Shown here: positions 51,842 to 63,038 of the stretch, piece after piece
Layout: the number at the start of each line of letters is the position of its first letter
Position numbering within the stretch: position 1 is the first letter of the stretch
DNA from: Epithemia pelagica
Lineage: Eukaryota; Bacillariophyta; Bacillariophyceae; Surirellales; Surirellaceae
Length of the DNA stretch: 64,000 nucleotides
Direction: 5' to 3'
NCBI GenBank assembly: GCA_946965045.2
Contig: OX337229.1
Coordinates: 4,588,001 to 4,652,000 of the forward strand
Notes under the pieces: generated by a model
What the model saw: the letters and a program-made list of their open reading frames with translations, nothing else
The model's database searches: none
What the model was told of the DNA's origin: nothing
Translations under genes and position numbers: made by a program

Positions 51842-52905
51842 GGTGCTTCCCTCTCTAATGTAACGTGTAACGTGACGTTTGAAATGAGAGAGGCAATCTA
51901 CCAAAATCGGGTCGGCACGCGATTTCTACTCTGTAAAATTATATACCAAAAGTCTGAAAATGTGAGCGCATTTACAGTAGCCCTCTCCTTTCTATCACTA
52001 CAATATCAACTATCAAGGCTACCCCATGCCAACACGAAGGGGATGAAGCGAGGAAGAGAGATATAGAGGGGGTGAATCACTCACAAGTACAACTGGGAGT
52101 ACCGAGGGCATATCCTACCTGATAGACAAAAAAGATAGCAATTGCAATGGAAGATAGGTGAGTGACCCGCAAAATCGCAATGCTGCCGCTTGAGAGGGTT
52201 TCAACGAGAAACCCAGATCCATGGAGATTCATACTGGCAGTTGGAATGCCATCAAGGTGCACCTTGGGTGTGATAATGTTCCTATTACGAGTATATTAGG
52301 TTTTTGTAGACGGATCATTTCGTAGGAGTCCATCCGAGTCCAAGAGGACTATGATAATATTATGTTACGTCACAGCTCAAGTTGCTGTACAACAACAACG
52401 ACATGATGTGATATTTCTGATCGTGGTCGCTCATGTCTTGTTCGTCGGTGGGAGTTGAGAGTTGAGATCGAAAAAAGTGAGGGGGATTGCACGTCCGGCC
52501 GTCTCGACGCGACTCGTGAAGAGACAACAGACTCACACCGACCGCGACAAATCGACCCATACTTTGTTCCCCTTTCGGCGTCCGCCCAACCCAACAACAC
52601 TCCACAGCGAGAAAGAGACGGAAAGTCGTACGATCACACAAGAGCCAAAGCGATCCCACACACACATTGAGCAAGGCAAGCGAGAGTTACACGAGCAAAA
52701 GTTCTCAGGGACGAGGAAGCCAACTACTGTGGAGTTCGTTCGCTTGGACGTTTTGACATCAACTTTCATTCACCAGTCATCATTCCCAGGTGAGAGATAA
52801 TTCGTTCGTTGACGACAACACGAAACAAGCAAGAGTGACAGGTGTGAGAATAACTGTCCCGACGAGCCCAGGGGACTCGTGGAATCACCAGTTACGACTA
52901 CTATC
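51842..52905. other. Divergent intergenic region (1.06 kb)
   Basis: Upstream of BUB1 (minus) and the large RING gene (plus). Short antisense-type frames near 52360-52800 are Arg/Ser/His-rich and lack motifs. The 150 bp before 52906 are open in the RING frame from a GTG only and are taken as 5' UTR. Confidence 0.5.
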
Positions 52906-55830
52906 ATGGAGCCTGGAATCGTTATTAGCGATGAATCATTTTCACCCATATCCGAGCATCAGGTCCATCAAGACGCCGCGTCCGTCCCATCCAAAGATTC
53001 ACAGCGAACATTGGCCACTGCGTTTTCCTTGTCTTCCTCCGGCTCCTCTGCTCCTTCCTCTCCTCCCTCCTTCACTCGAAGACGGAGAACACATCAACAA
53101 CAAGACGGAAGAGGATCTCCAATGTTGTCGCAACGACACGATGCCCCTTTGTTTGCGTTGAAGGAACGACGGCCTCCAAGTGTTTCCACTGTGACCAATC
53201 TGAGTGAATCGGTTTCGTATATTTCTTCCGACGACGGGGAGTACGATGACCATGAGCTGCCTTCCTATGGGGAGTTGACTGTTCCAATGAATTCTTCCAT
53301 TTCTACCGATGACTTTCACGGCGACGAAGCGACAAGATTTGATTTGGAAATGGGGGTTGTCACCTCCGGTAGTTCCGATTCAGGGCCTCGCGTCAGACCA
53401 CTTTCACCGCAAGGACATCAACAACCAACAACAAGAACAAGGCTCCCATCATCGTCAGGACGACAGCGGTTCCATACTACGAGTTCGTTTTCTCCGCCTT
53501 CTGTGACCACATCCTCTCTGTCATCATCAAGCTTTCGGTCTCGTCGCGGTCGAGCTGGCACGATGGATTCGACATATTCTCGACATACTGGTTCCATGTC
53601 GGATCGAAGGGTTGCAAAAGGTTTTCAACAACCTCAGTCATCCCTCAGAGCTTCCTTGGATGCTGGAATGGCCGCTGTTCGCACATGGATTCGATCACGT
53701 GGCAGTGGCCCCTCGTTGGAGAGTAACTGTCCTTCAAAGGTAGTGGACTTACGTCCAAGAAGTCGCAGTGTCACTTGGCAAACCAGTCCACAATCAGGCA
53801 ATATTTCTACCGTCAGCCTTGCCTCACAAAACACGACAAACTCGGAAGAATTGGATGATTTACTACAGTTGGATGATTTGAGCACCTACACGAACAACAG
53901 CGCGCGAACAGATGACAGTCATCTGAACAGCAACGTTCACAATCGTCCAGCCTCAGCTCCCACCATCCTTCCGTACGGTCATATAAGTAGACAGCCACGT
54001 ACATCTTCCTTCCAACATTTCTTTTCTCATCCTGATACAATTATCGAAGAACTGGAGGAAGGAGGAGACGGCCACATGGGCCACATGTCACCCGAATTGA
54101 GGTCCAGAAAACGATCACAATCAGAACCGGATGGCCGTCGCATTCCAGATTTTTTCCTCGGACCTCCACCGACTACTCGATACCACAACAACAATGGGTC
54201 GTCCGCCCGATACCATGCTAGCACCAGTGCCGCGACGACCCGGCCGAGACGGCGTCATTTGCGCAGACCGAAACAATATCATGGTACTCCTCCTCCAGCA
54301 CCGCACCGTGCTTCGCATCAACCGCCGTCGCAGTCACGACGCAACTCTCAACCGTTGCCTTTTTCGCGTAGGATACCCGGTCGACCAAGGGTCGAAAATG
54401 AGATTGGTGCCTCTCTCTCCACGTCGGCAGCAGCCGCACTGTCTGACAATCCCAATAGCCAATCTCCACCCCACACAGTCTTGCTTCACGAGTTTTCCGA
54501 TGCAGGAGCATCCATTGCAACCACGACAATGCCCCCAGAATCGGCCATTGAACTGACAGTTACCCCGGCCAATGCAGTGGACTCTGTCGGTAGTTCCTCG
54601 GCTTCGCCAAATGCAACCATTCCTCAATCATCCTCATTCCGTAACACTGTGGATTCCAGAGACGATGGAACCCACGTTTCCATGTCAGGGAGCCATGCTG
54701 AGTCTTCGTCGTCCGAGTTACCGAGGACGCCCACTCGAACAGCGCCTCATGTTCCCCGTGAAGGGAGTGTACGGAGCAACAACACGCAAGTGACTGATTC
54801 CGAGCGTCATGCTCGGATCCGGTGGATTCGCATCAACCGTCGCTTTCAATTTGTGATTACGGTTGTGGCTCTGATCTTCAGCCTCTTGTTGTTCGCCATC
54901 CTCATTTGCTGGGTTGTTCTCACTTCCGCCTACGTCTTATCCTTTGACAAATCTTGTGACGTTCCGCTCAAACGTTATTTTTGGCTTGTCACATTACAAC
55001 TGGTACTGGACGTTTTCCGGAGTGACATCATGCGGTTCGTCTTTCATTGGGACGCCAACTCCAATCAGAGAATTCCGATTCGGGTTGTCGCCTACAACAT
55101 AACGTATCTCATTTACGCCCTCCTGGTTCTCCGGCTTGGTGTTCGATCTGTATTTATGGATCGCACCACCTGTGACAATACTGCACCAGAACTCTTTAAT
55201 GCGAGTACAGCGTTTGTATCCCTTTCGATTGCCGCTTGGACGACAATTTTATGTGGCTACTTACTGCCTTTTTGCGTAGTCGCTGCCTTGCTGACATGCA
55301 ACGGCTACAATCCCACGAGCCATAACCGAGCCGACGACCAAGCCTTGAATCGAGATCGTAATGTCATGGGTTCGCCTGGAGCGGGACAAGCCGTGTTCCC
55401 TGCAGCCTACGCAACGACTGGAGCTCCGCCTGGAACAGTGAATCGCCTTTCGGTGGTACGTCTGGAGAATGTGCCAGAGACCTCCCGGGAGTGCTGTATC
55501 TGTATGGAAGAATTTGCGGAACATGATGTACTGGTGGAAACCTCTTGCAAACACATTTTCCACAAACAATGTTGTCGAGAATGGCTTCGACAGGCACGGA
55601 CTTGTCCTGTCTGTAGATCGGATATTCCTGGATCGTTGCAAGCTCCTTCACAAATGGAACCAGACTCTTCGTCACGGATTCCCATTGGACCAACAGGACG
55701 GCCCGTTGTGGGCCTTTTGCGAATCTTGCGACGGACGACGGGTGCCATTGGCCGAAACATGTCGACAACTTCTTCCCCCACTCGGGTCGGCCGCAATCCT
55801 TCGAACGGGGAACGAGTGACAAGCAACTAA
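52906..55830 (+). CDS. Large multipass membrane RING-H2 E3 ubiquitin ligase
   Basis: Single exon, 974 residues from the first ATG. Residues 1-630 are disordered and rich in Ser/Thr/Pro/Arg. A membrane part follows with four likely helices: about 645-675 (VITVVALIFSLLLFAILICW), 690-708 (FWLVTLQLVLDVF), 727-746 (ITYLIYALLVLRLGV) and 768-795 (LSIAAWTTILCGYLLPFCVV). The RING-H2 finger is at about 862-903: CCICMEEF, CKHIFHKQC, WLRQARTCPVC, all eight metal ligands being present. This order (helices then RING) is typical of ER or endomembrane E3 ligases. The substrate is unknown. The ORF continues 75 residues past the RING, Ser/Arg-rich. Confidence 0.9.
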   Translation: MEPGIVISDESFSPISEHQVHQDAASVPSKDSQRTLATAFSLSSSGSSAPSSPPSFTRRRRTHQQQDGRGSPMLSQRHDAPLFALKERRPPSVSTVTNLSESVSYISSDDGEYDDHELPSYGELTVPMNSSISTDDFHGDEATRFDLEMGVVTSGSSDSGPRVRPLSPQGHQQPTTRTRLPSSSGRQRFHTTSSFSPPSVTTSSLSSSSFRSRRGRAGTMDSTYSRHTGSMSDRRVAKGFQQPQSSLRASLDAGMAAVRTWIRSRGSGPSLESNCPSKVVDLRPRSRSVTWQTSPQSGNISTVSLASQNTTNSEELDDLLQLDDLSTYTNNSARTDDSHLNSNVHNRPASAPTILPYGHISRQPRTSSFQHFFSHPDTIIEELEEGGDGHMGHMSPELRSRKRSQSEPDGRRIPDFFLGPPPTTRYHNNNGSSARYHASTSAATTRPRRRHLRRPKQYHGTPPPAPHRASHQPPSQSRRNSQPLPFSRRIPGRPRVENEIGASLSTSAAAALSDNPNSQSPPHTVLLHEFSDAGASIATTTMPPESAIELTVTPANAVDSVGSSSASPNATIPQSSSFRNTVDSRDDGTHVSMSGSHAESSSSELPRTPTRTAPHVPREGSVRSNNTQVTDSERHARIRWIRINRRFQFVITVVALIFSLLLFAILICWVVLTSAYVLSFDKSCDVPLKRYFWLVTLQLVLDVFRSDIMRFVFHWDANSNQRIPIRVVAYNITYLIYALLVLRLGVRSVFMDRTTCDNTAPELFNASTAFVSLSIAAWTTILCGYLLPFCVVAALLTCNGYNPTSHNRADDQALNRDRNVMGSPGAGQAVFPAAYATTGAPPGTVNRLSVVRLENVPETSRECCICMEEFAEHDVLVETSCKHIFHKQCCREWLRQARTCPVCRSDIPGSLQAPSQMEPDSSSRIPIGPTGRPVVGLLRILRRTTGAIGRNMSTTSSPTRVGRNPSNGERVTSN

Positions 55831-56010
55831 AGCGGACAACAAAAGAGAACCAAGGAAAATTCTCATTTTGGTTGCATCTCGCTACTTGGAAGGTGATTCA
55901 ACTTTCCACACTCCCAGAGTCGTGGAGTTGCCACGTTGAACTAGATACGAATTGATGCTAGCTAGTGCTATCTTGCTACCGCTATGACCAGTGCCTGTTA
56001 TCACCAGTTG

Positions 56011-57252
56011 TCATTGAGACGAAGATTTCAGATTATTTTTCCTCCAAGGAATTGGTGCCTGGTCCGTTCGATATCTTTGCGTACACCAAGAGTCTTCTAT
56101 GGGGGTTATACATCCATGTTGTAGTGCCAAAATTCCTGCTTGTGCAATCATTGCTCCGTTATCAATACAATAGCGATGATCCATTGCACATACCTTGCCT
56201 TTGGGTCGGCGATCTTGCACCATGAGTTCCATCATTTCTTGCAATCGTACATTGCACGCGACACCACCCACCATGAGCACTTCCGATGCTCCTGCGTGGG
56301 CCATTGCTCGTTCCGTGATCTCCACAAGCATGGCGAATATAGTCTCTTGCAAGGAAAAGCACAAATCCGCTTTGGTAACTTCTCCCGTCTTGAGCTTGGT
56401 CTTGGCCAATTGTTCCACATGAGTCAGCAGACCCGAAAAACTGACATCCATACCCTTCACAGTATAGGGCAGTTCAATGTACTTGGCAGACCCGTCTCCA
56501 TTTGATTTTGCTGTCTGCTCAATATTGTATCCAGGTGAAGGGTCGTTCGAAAGACCAATGACTCGAGCAAATCGATCAAGGCAATTTCCAACGGCAATAT
56601 CAATGGTTTCACCAAAAATATGATAGGATCCACTGTCGTTGTAACAGATGACCTGTGTGTTTCCCCCGCTGACATAAAGTACAACGGGGTTTGCACTATT
56701 CGTCACCATTCGTCCCATCTCAATGTGCCCCACACAGTGATTGACGCCCACAAGAGGAATATTCCACAACAAGGAGAGTGTTCGGGCCGCCACAGCACAT
56801 GATTGCAGGGGCGCACCCATGCCCGGACCCTTGGTGTAACAAATTCCCGACAAAAGACGTTCTGGGCGATCCATTCCAGGGAAGGCCATTGTGAGGGATG
56901 TTCGAACCAGAGCCACAATGTGATTTTGATGGTGCCAAGCCGTTTCTTTGGGCAAAAAGCCATGCCCTGGTGGGGCCACATATGTTTTTCGTGGATTGGA
57001 CAAGATTGAATAGCGGCAGGTCTTAGGATCGTATTGCAGCACCCCAACTCCGACTTTATTCGCAGAGCCTTCAATTCCCAAAACAATCGTACGACCATTT
57101 TCCACGTCCTTAATGTCGTACGTTGGATTTAGAGGCAAAGGATTGTTCTCAAGTTCATCTTCGCTTCCTCTCTCGCAATTTTCATATTTCCTCTTTAATG
57201 ACGATTTGTCCGGTTCCTTGTTGCCTTGCGAGCTCTGGTTTTCTTCCGACAT
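56011..57252 (-). CDS. OSGEP: tRNA N6-threonylcarbamoyladenosine synthase, KEOPS subunit OSGEP/Kae1
   Basis: Transfers the threonylcarbamoyl group to A37 of ANN-decoding tRNAs as catalytic subunit of cytosolic KEOPS. Single exon, 413 residues, ATG start. The N-terminal 55 residues are a charged extension not found in most homologues. The ASKHA-type core runs from [16 protein letters not shown]. The metal-binding motif is [12 protein letters not shown] with two His four residues apart. Nucleotide-binding parts are [30 protein letters not shown], and near the C-terminus [12 protein letters not shown]-type and [17 protein letters not shown] with IxMGR and the lack of an organellar leader fit the cytosolic Kae1 rather than the mitochondrial Qri7/OSGEPL1 form. 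Confidence 0.93.
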   Translation of the reverse strand: MSEENQSSQGNKEPDKSSLKRKYENCERGSEDELENNPLPLNPTYDIKDVENGRTIVLGIEGSANKVGVGVLQYDPKTCRYSILSNPRKTYVAPPGHGFLPKETAWHHQNHIVALVRTSLTMAFPGMDRPERLLSGICYTKGPGMGAPLQSCAVAARTLSLLWNIPLVGVNHCVGHIEMGRMVTNSANPVVLYVSGGNTQVICYNDSGSYHIFGETIDIAVGNCLDRFARVIGLSNDPSPGYNIEQTAKSNGDGSAKYIELPYTVKGMDVSFSGLLTHVEQLAKTKLKTGEVTKADLCFSLQETIFAMLVEITERAMAHAGASEVLMVGGVACNVRLQEMMELMVQDRRPKGKVCAMDHRYCIDNGAMIAQAGILALQHGCITPIEDSWCTQRYRTDQAPIPWRKNNLKSSSQ

Positions 57253-57577
57253 TGCGATTGCGAGCAGAAAAAGAAGGTGGGATGCTGTGGAATACGGATC
57301 GTCCCATTGATCGAATAATTTGATTCCCTCTTGGTTAATCAGAAAGAGATGTCAAACAAATCTCCTGTATATCCGGGCTAATTTCTGGTGACGGACAGAC
57401 GCTGTCTTTTGACCGTTCAGAATTCTCGCAGTGTCTTTCGGTTGGGTCCATGAGATATCAGCGGATCTTTAATGGCAAAAGGTCGAAGTCGAAAGTGGAA
57501 TCGCAGAGCTATTGGGAGCTTGTAATCTGAGTGGAAACGCTAAAACCTAAGCCCATCCCTCTGGTCAGATCGTGGTC
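57253..57577. promoter_or_regulatory. Shared upstream region of OSGEP and PRPP synthetase
   Basis: 325 bp between two divergent start codons must hold both promoters. I see no clear core elements or repeats. Confidence 0.45.
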
Positions 57578-59561
57578 ATGTTTTCGTCACGGTTTCTCAA
57601 TGGCGCTCGGCGGACAACATCCCGAGGACAATATGAAGCAAATCTTTGGTGTCAATCACAGTGGCGACCGCATCCGAGGCTTGTCCAATCTTCCATTCGA
57701 TTCTATCGGTCAGAAGGAGGGCGGATCGCAGCTGCGTCTACATTGGCAGATGGGAAAATTGTGACCGACGATTCGTCCATCATGGGATATTTTGTAGCGA
57801 CCGCGTTGGGCTTTGCGATCGCGACCGTGGTGGCAAGTGGTGGGAACTCAGGACATTATGACGATCGTAAATCTTTGTGCGAACAGGATTCTTCAGAAGA
57901 AGGCGACCCTTCTGTCTACGTGAGCAGCAGCGATCCAATGATGCTTCCCTCAGTGGACGAGGAAAGTACGAAGCAGTATGCTGATGTTAGATTACGACCC
58001 ATACAACCCAATCGGAATTTGGACATTGATCTTCGCGATCCAACGTCACCCCTTCGCAAATCCATCATGGCTCTGGGATCAACCATGGCATTGGATCCAC
58101 TTGAAAAAACATTGGCAACCAGTCATGGTGGTGGTTCGACCTTTCCTGCTCTTTTGGCCTTCTCCCTCAAACAAACGCAGCAACGACAGCGTGCGAAGGA
58201 TACAGCTCAACAGGAAGAGGAAGGATCCATGACGACGCCAGAACAAAGAGTAGAAAGTTTGAAACACCAATTTCATGACGAGAATACCCCAGTAACTACA
58301 CGAAAGGCCTACTTTTACAAGACACCACAGATTGGTTCCTCAGTGGTCGCAGAAAAGTTGACGCTTCTTGCTGGCCCCTCCTCGGAGGTAAGTTCAAGAC
58401 AGAGAAGATCCTGTTATTACTACGCCTCTTTTCCATTGAGAGCTTTTCTCACAGGGCGCTATGCTAACAGGAGTTGGGAAGTGACATTGCGCATCTGCTT
58501 GGCGTCCCTGTTAGTCGAATGGATGTTGGTCATTTCGCGGATGGAGAAACAAGAGTTCAAATCCAAGAATCGGTCCGGGAGAAGCATGTGTACATTGTTA
58601 ATTCAACAACAAGCTCTGATGCAATCATGGAGTTATTTTTAATGATATCGGCCTTGCGTCGTGCCAGTGCAAAACGAATAACCGCTGTTATCCCATATTT
58701 TGGATATGCAAGACAAGATGAAAGCAAACTACGGGAACCTATTGCTGCAGCCGACATGGCACTCATGTTGGAAGAGATGGGCGTCGACCGAGTTATTTGT
58801 GTCGATCTTCACAATGATACCGTGCGTGGGTTCTTTTCACCATTAGTTCCTGTGGAGGTAAGTTTTTGCTTGTAATGGCTCGAACATTTGTAAAGTTGAA
58901 CGACTTTCTCACTTGTTTACCATTCTGGCAGCACCTGATGCCTGCCCCCGTCGCAGCGGCGTACTTCCACGAAGAATTGGCAACGCTCAAATCTTCCGAT
59001 GGCGGGAAAACGGACTCGAATCACGATTATCCACGGGTAACTGTGGTCGCTGCCCATGAGGGACAAGTCGGCCGAGCCACACAATTTCGAGATGTACTTG
59101 GGAGATTGTCCGGAGAGCAAATTGAACTCGCTGTATTAACAAGGAGTCGCATGAAAGCAGGGGCGAAAACATACGAGCCACAGCTTGTAGGAAAAGTGCG
59201 TGGTCGAAAGTGTATTATTGTGGATGATATTGTGAATACTGGTACGACACTTGTTAGCAATGTGAAGATGTTACGGCAAGAGGGTGCCGACGCAGTTTAC
59301 GCTTGGGCAACCCACGGAGTTTTTGGAGCTGCGCACTGTCAACAGACTCTCGAACGAATTGCTAGTTTGGATGACTTGGAGTATCTTCTGATAAGCAACT
59401 CAACATCAACTCCACGACTCATGCCTCTAAAGATTCGAACTCTCAATGTGGCCCCGCTGCTAGCGGAAGCAATTGCCAGAGCACTCCACGACAAGTCTAT
59501 CAGTAGCATTCTTAGCCTTGAACCACTGGAACAAGTGCAACGCTACGATGGCGATCCATAA
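57578..59561 (+). CDS. PRPS: Ribose-phosphate pyrophosphokinase (PRPP synthetase) with long N-terminal extension
   Basis: Makes PRPP from ribose 5-phosphate and ATP for nucleotide, His and Trp synthesis. The gene is join(57578..58387, 58471..58857, 58932..59561), 608 residues, with introns of 83 and 74 bp. The enzyme core starts at exon 2 with [20 protein letters not shown] and [20 protein letters not shown], then [27 protein letters not shown], and the PRPP-binding loop [14 protein letters not shown]. Exon 1 adds 270 residues. Residues 1-45 are Arg/Ser-rich without acids (mitochondrial-type leader), a hydrophobic segment lies at about 70-90 ([16 protein letters not shown]), and the rest is disordered. 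It reads like a leader plus membrane anchor, so the enzyme may sit on an organelle membrane. Part of the core from about 80 residues before exon 2 is missing, since the family's N-terminal strand would normally begin just before ELA. Confidence 0.9.
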
Positions 59562-59752
59562 CTGCAAAAGACAAGGCTTCGATCTTTCTAGACGGCAAAG
59601 GCCTCAGTCTCAACGTTTATTAAGGGGTGGGCTGTACTTCAAAACGCTTGCGTAATGGAAAAATTGCAACATTCTACATAGATAGATTAATGTACGTGCA
59701 TGAACAATAGCGCGACAAGCTCGCAAAAACATTTCCTTGAAAAGGATTCCAG

Positions 59753-60403
59753 TTATGAATCGGGCTTGAACCCAACAAATTCCATGAGATCCATAAGAAC
59801 CCCTTTCGACTTGGACTTCTTCGACAGCATATCAATTCTGCAACAGGGACAATTATCCTGGTAGTCTAGCCAGTTAAAGAGGCATTCTCGATGGAACCAT
59901 TTCTTGCAGCCATCATCACAAGAAGTTACGAGTTCGTTTTCCTTGAACTCCGCAAGGCATATACAACATGTAGTGCATTCCATAGTGTCCATTCTGACGT
60001 GAGTTCTCAGGGCCTCTTTGAGCGTAAGCCGTAACCTTCTTTGAACAAAGAAACTCAAGTCGAGACGTCGTTCGTTCACAATCAAGTTCCATGTGGTTAT
60101 AAACTTGTACCAAGCGACAATGTTGGCGACGACAGCGCTGGTAAAATAACCGTAAAGCACAAAGTAGGCCACATTCCACGGTGTGAAGATGGGTCTCGAT
60201 GAGATCTGCGCCAACATATGTTCGTGTTCTTCGGTAGTATTTCCGGGGAAGGAATCAAAATGGATATCCTCGGATTTAAAAGGGTATTGCGATTTCTCGC
60301 CGATTCCAAGCACTTGCTCAAGAGTTCCGTCTTGACAGAAAGCAAAGAAAGATTTCAAAACCCAAGTCGTCGTTGTGATGGCTATGGCTTCTTGCTCGGC
60401 CAT
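59753..60403 (-). CDS. Small membrane-anchored RING-H2-like protein
   Basis: Single exon, 216 residues, ATG start. One likely membrane helix lies at about 77-98 (AYFVLYGYFTSAVVANIVAWY). A RING-H2 variant follows at about 145-193: CCICLAEF, then CDDGCKKWFHREC, WLDYQDNCPCC. The extra CDDGC spacing resembles RING-CH/H2 fingers of plant and protist E3 ligases. The TM-then-RING order suggests an endomembrane E3 ligase. It is convergent with the PRPP synthetase gene (191 bp between ends). Confidence 0.82.
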   Translation of the reverse strand: MAEQEAIAITTTTWVLKSFFAFCQDGTLEQVLGIGEKSQYPFKSEDIHFDSFPGNTTEEHEHMLAQISSRPIFTPWNVAYFVLYGYFTSAVVANIVAWYKFITTWNLIVNERRLDLSFFVQRRLRLTLKEALRTHVRMDTMECTTCCICLAEFKENELVTSCDDGCKKWFHRECLFNWLDYQDNCPCCRIDMLSKKSKSKGVLMDLMEFVGFKPDS

Positions 60404-61385
60404 ACCACGGAGAAAGGAACTTTAATAACACCCCCGTCTGTGATGGGCGATTAAGGAAGTGAACAAGATGCTATATAGCAACTTGGTTTACAGCGGGAAC
60501 CAAGCTGGCAGTTCGAGACCTGTGCAACCCGACCTTTACCAATTGTTCTGCGGTTTTCAACAACTGGGGTTCTAACAACGAAAACGGAACATGACACGGT
60601 TTCACGGTGAGGGTTTTTCCTGTGATCTTGACACTGATGGGTCTATGTCTTCTGTATCAGCACGGGTTCGGGTCGTGAGAACAAAAGTAAACGAATAGAA
60701 TCAATCAATCTCTTTCGATAAAGTATCGAAATATTTTGTTGATCGTTAGAGGTGTTGCTTCTGTTGTCTTGTGGAATGAGCTACACAAGATACCGAAGAT
60801 ACCACACTCGCGAGAAATGTTGGACGCGCGGGTCGTTGCCAAATGTGTTCTATTTTGTAGTCGGATGTCGGATGTCTGTTGAAGCTTCTGGCACGTGTCT
60901 ATAGGGAGTCGCATCCGCCAGCGCAAGCAGCTGACGATGATTTTCGGAGACAGTCGCGTCACGCTGTGTTGATCGTGAAACCATACACACGCGATGAATT
61001 CATAAGCCCCATGTACGTGGCAATAATGATATGTGTGACCAGGACTAAAACATTCGCGGGCAATTATTGATCGACTGCAAGTGGGGCAAAATCATCAAAG
61101 TGGGGTCTATTTAGAGCTATCATACCATAAAGAGATATTGAGCCAATGCATCGTTAGGAACTTGAAAAAGTTTCTTGATCATTACGCGATCCGCTTTAGC
61201 ATTTCATTCAACTTGTACGAAGCGAAACTATATTGAACGACTTCCTGTTTGTGCCTGAACACGAATTTGGGTGTAATATTTTTGCCACCGACAGGAACGT
61301 ATGAGGCACTTTTTGTCGTTAGTGTAATGTATGTGTGTGTCTTTCTTGATGTGTGTTCTGGGAAAAATTCTTGTGCTACCAAGCT
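60404..61385. other. Intergenic (0.98 kb)
   Basis: Promoter of the small RING gene on the left and 3' UTR of the G3BP-like gene on the right. Short frames (60705-60962, 61182-61382) have no motifs. No RNA gene fold was found. Confidence 0.5.
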
Positions 61386-63038
61386 CTATGAACGACCTCC
61401 ACGACCCCTACCACCTCCACGGTCACCACCCCTCCCTGAGCCGCTACCACTTCGGCGATATTGATGACGACCATTGCCGGGTTGCCCACCACCTCGATAA
61501 TTTCCACGTCCACCTTGATTACGACGTCGGTTCTGTTGATCTGCAGTCTTTTGATAGATTTCCAGCGTGTTACCATGTAACTCCATAGGCTGGTCCTTTA
61601 CCTTGTCAACGGCCGCAAGGACAGGTTTGGGAGAATTGAAGTCCACAAAGGCAATTCCACGCCCCGCAGAAACAGTTAGTCCTTGTACTTTGGTACCAGT
61701 TTCGTTTGCAAACGGTTCAAACATTTCACGAACATCGGTTTCACTCGTCTCTGCCGCAATATTCTTTATCACCAGGGTACAATCCGGATCCCTCTTGCTA
61801 ATGCGGGGTTGACGGTTCGTGGCACTACTTTCGACCTTGTTGTTGTTGCTTGCACTGTTACTGCCAACATTATTGCCAACACTTCCATTGCTCGCACTGC
61901 CGTTCGTGGTGCTGTTTCCGGGACCATCTGTGGATGACTGGTTTGTTACAGGCTTCGCTTGAGTTGGGGCGGGAGAAGCTGCCTTCGGACCCATGCCAAC
62001 AGATCTAGCAGGAGTGCTAGGGGCTGATGATGTTGCCTGGCCTTTTCCACTCGCTACCAGGCTAGCCCATGAACCAGGGGGTGGTTTTGCCACTGCCGCA
62101 GCTCCCTGAGACGGTTCCTCTGTCACTACTGGTTCCAACTTGTTGCCGTTTGTAGCCACTGTACCTTCTTTCGCCACCTGTTTCACTTCATCCATATCTC
62201 CTCTGACCGGCTCCTGATCAACACCTAGTTCCTCTCCCGTAGTCTTCGTACCATCTTCGTCAACCGGACTATCGTATTGGAGTTGATCATCTTCAAAAAC
62301 TGATTCCTTTGATTCCTCCACACCTCCACCTGGCGCATCTTTTACCTCCGATGTTTGGGCCGCAGTCGTCAAATCGCCCTCAGCGTTCACGTCGTCCGTA
62401 CTATGCATGACTTCAGAAAGCGGGGGATCCTGAACAGTCGACGGAAGCTGTACAGCGGGTTCAGTAACAAGCATCTCTTCATCTTGTGTCGTGTTCGAAG
62501 CAATGACAGTCTTTTCCTCATCATCCTGCAAGAACCGAAGAATATCATTTTGGACAGAAAAAGACTTCTTGTTCCCCGGTCCAACAGTACTGACAAGGAA
62601 AAAGGTATGCACAAAGCCTTTTCTGCGTTGTTGAGGGGCAATTGCGAGGTCTTTGTCGCCATCCTCTCCATTCTCTGGAGGGTGATAGACAACATGACCA
62701 GTTGCAACCAACAAGATTCCACCATTCACCGAAAACTGTGCATCAATCGCACCATTTTCAAACTCAAATCGAATGTCCCAGCTGCCGAAACTACCCTGAG
62801 AGAACCTATCCTTGAGTTGTTGCCCATGTAGGGCCTCAAAGCTTTGGGGTTGAACTGGTTCAGAGCCAATGCCAACCGAGAAAACGGACGAAGGATGGTA
62901 CATTCGTACGACCTCATCGGGATTGGTTGAGAGGCTACGGTAGTACTTCTTGACAAAGTGAGTTCCGACGATCAGCGCCGAAGGACCATCTCCAGAAGGT
63001 GGAGTGGGGGTGGACGACCCACTTCGAGCAAGGCTCAT
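61386..63038 (-). CDS. G3BP-like RNA-binding protein (NTF2 domain, RRM, RGG tail)
   Basis: G3BP/Rasputin/Bre5-type proteins nucleate stress granules and bind ubiquitin proteases. Single exon, 550 residues from the ATG at 63038; the frame above opens only with TTG. The NTF2-like domain is at about 20-175: ALIVGTHFVKKYYRSLSTN, VVRMYHPSSVF, GGILLVATGHVVYH, FVHTFFLV, FSVQNDILRFL. An acidic stretch and a Ser/Thr/Asn-rich linker (175-405) follow. The RRM is at about 410-485 (CTLVIKNIAAETSETDVREM as RNP2 side, GRGIAFVDFNS as RNP1). The last 60 residues are RGG repeats. This is the full G3BP domain order. Confidence 0.9.
   Translation of the reverse strand: MSLARSGSSTPTPPSGDGPSALIVGTHFVKKYYRSLSTNPDEVVRMYHPSSVFSVGIGSEPVQPQSFEALHGQQLKDRFSQGSFGSWDIRFEFENGAIDAQFSVNGGILLVATGHVVYHPPENGEDGDKDLAIAPQQRRKGFVHTFFLVSTVGPGNKKSFSVQNDILRFLQDDEEKTVIASNTTQDEEMLVTEPAVQLPSTVQDPPLSEVMHSTDDVNAEGDLTTAAQTSEVKDAPGGGVEESKESVFEDDQLQYDSPVDEDGTKTTGEELGVDQEPVRGDMDEVKQVAKEGTVATNGNKLEPVVTEEPSQGAAAVAKPPPGSWASLVASGKGQATSSAPSTPARSVGMGPKAASPAPTQAKPVTNQSSTDGPGNSTTNGSASNGSVGNNVGSNSASNNNKVESSATNRQPRISKRDPDCTLVIKNIAAETSETDVREMFEPFANETGTKVQGLTVSAGRGIAFVDFNSPKPVLAAVDKVKDQPMELHGNTLEIYQKTADQQNRRRNQGGRGNYRGGGQPGNGRHQYRRSGSGSGRGGDRGGGRGRGGRS

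Noticed and set aside
60480-60545. tRNA-like stretch with gcagttcgagacc
   Set aside because: The bases around the loop do not form a T-stem and no acceptor or anticodon arm could be found.
62355-62831. 158-codon plus-strand frame
   Set aside because: Fully antisense to the G3BP-like gene, which has clear NTF2 and RRM domains.
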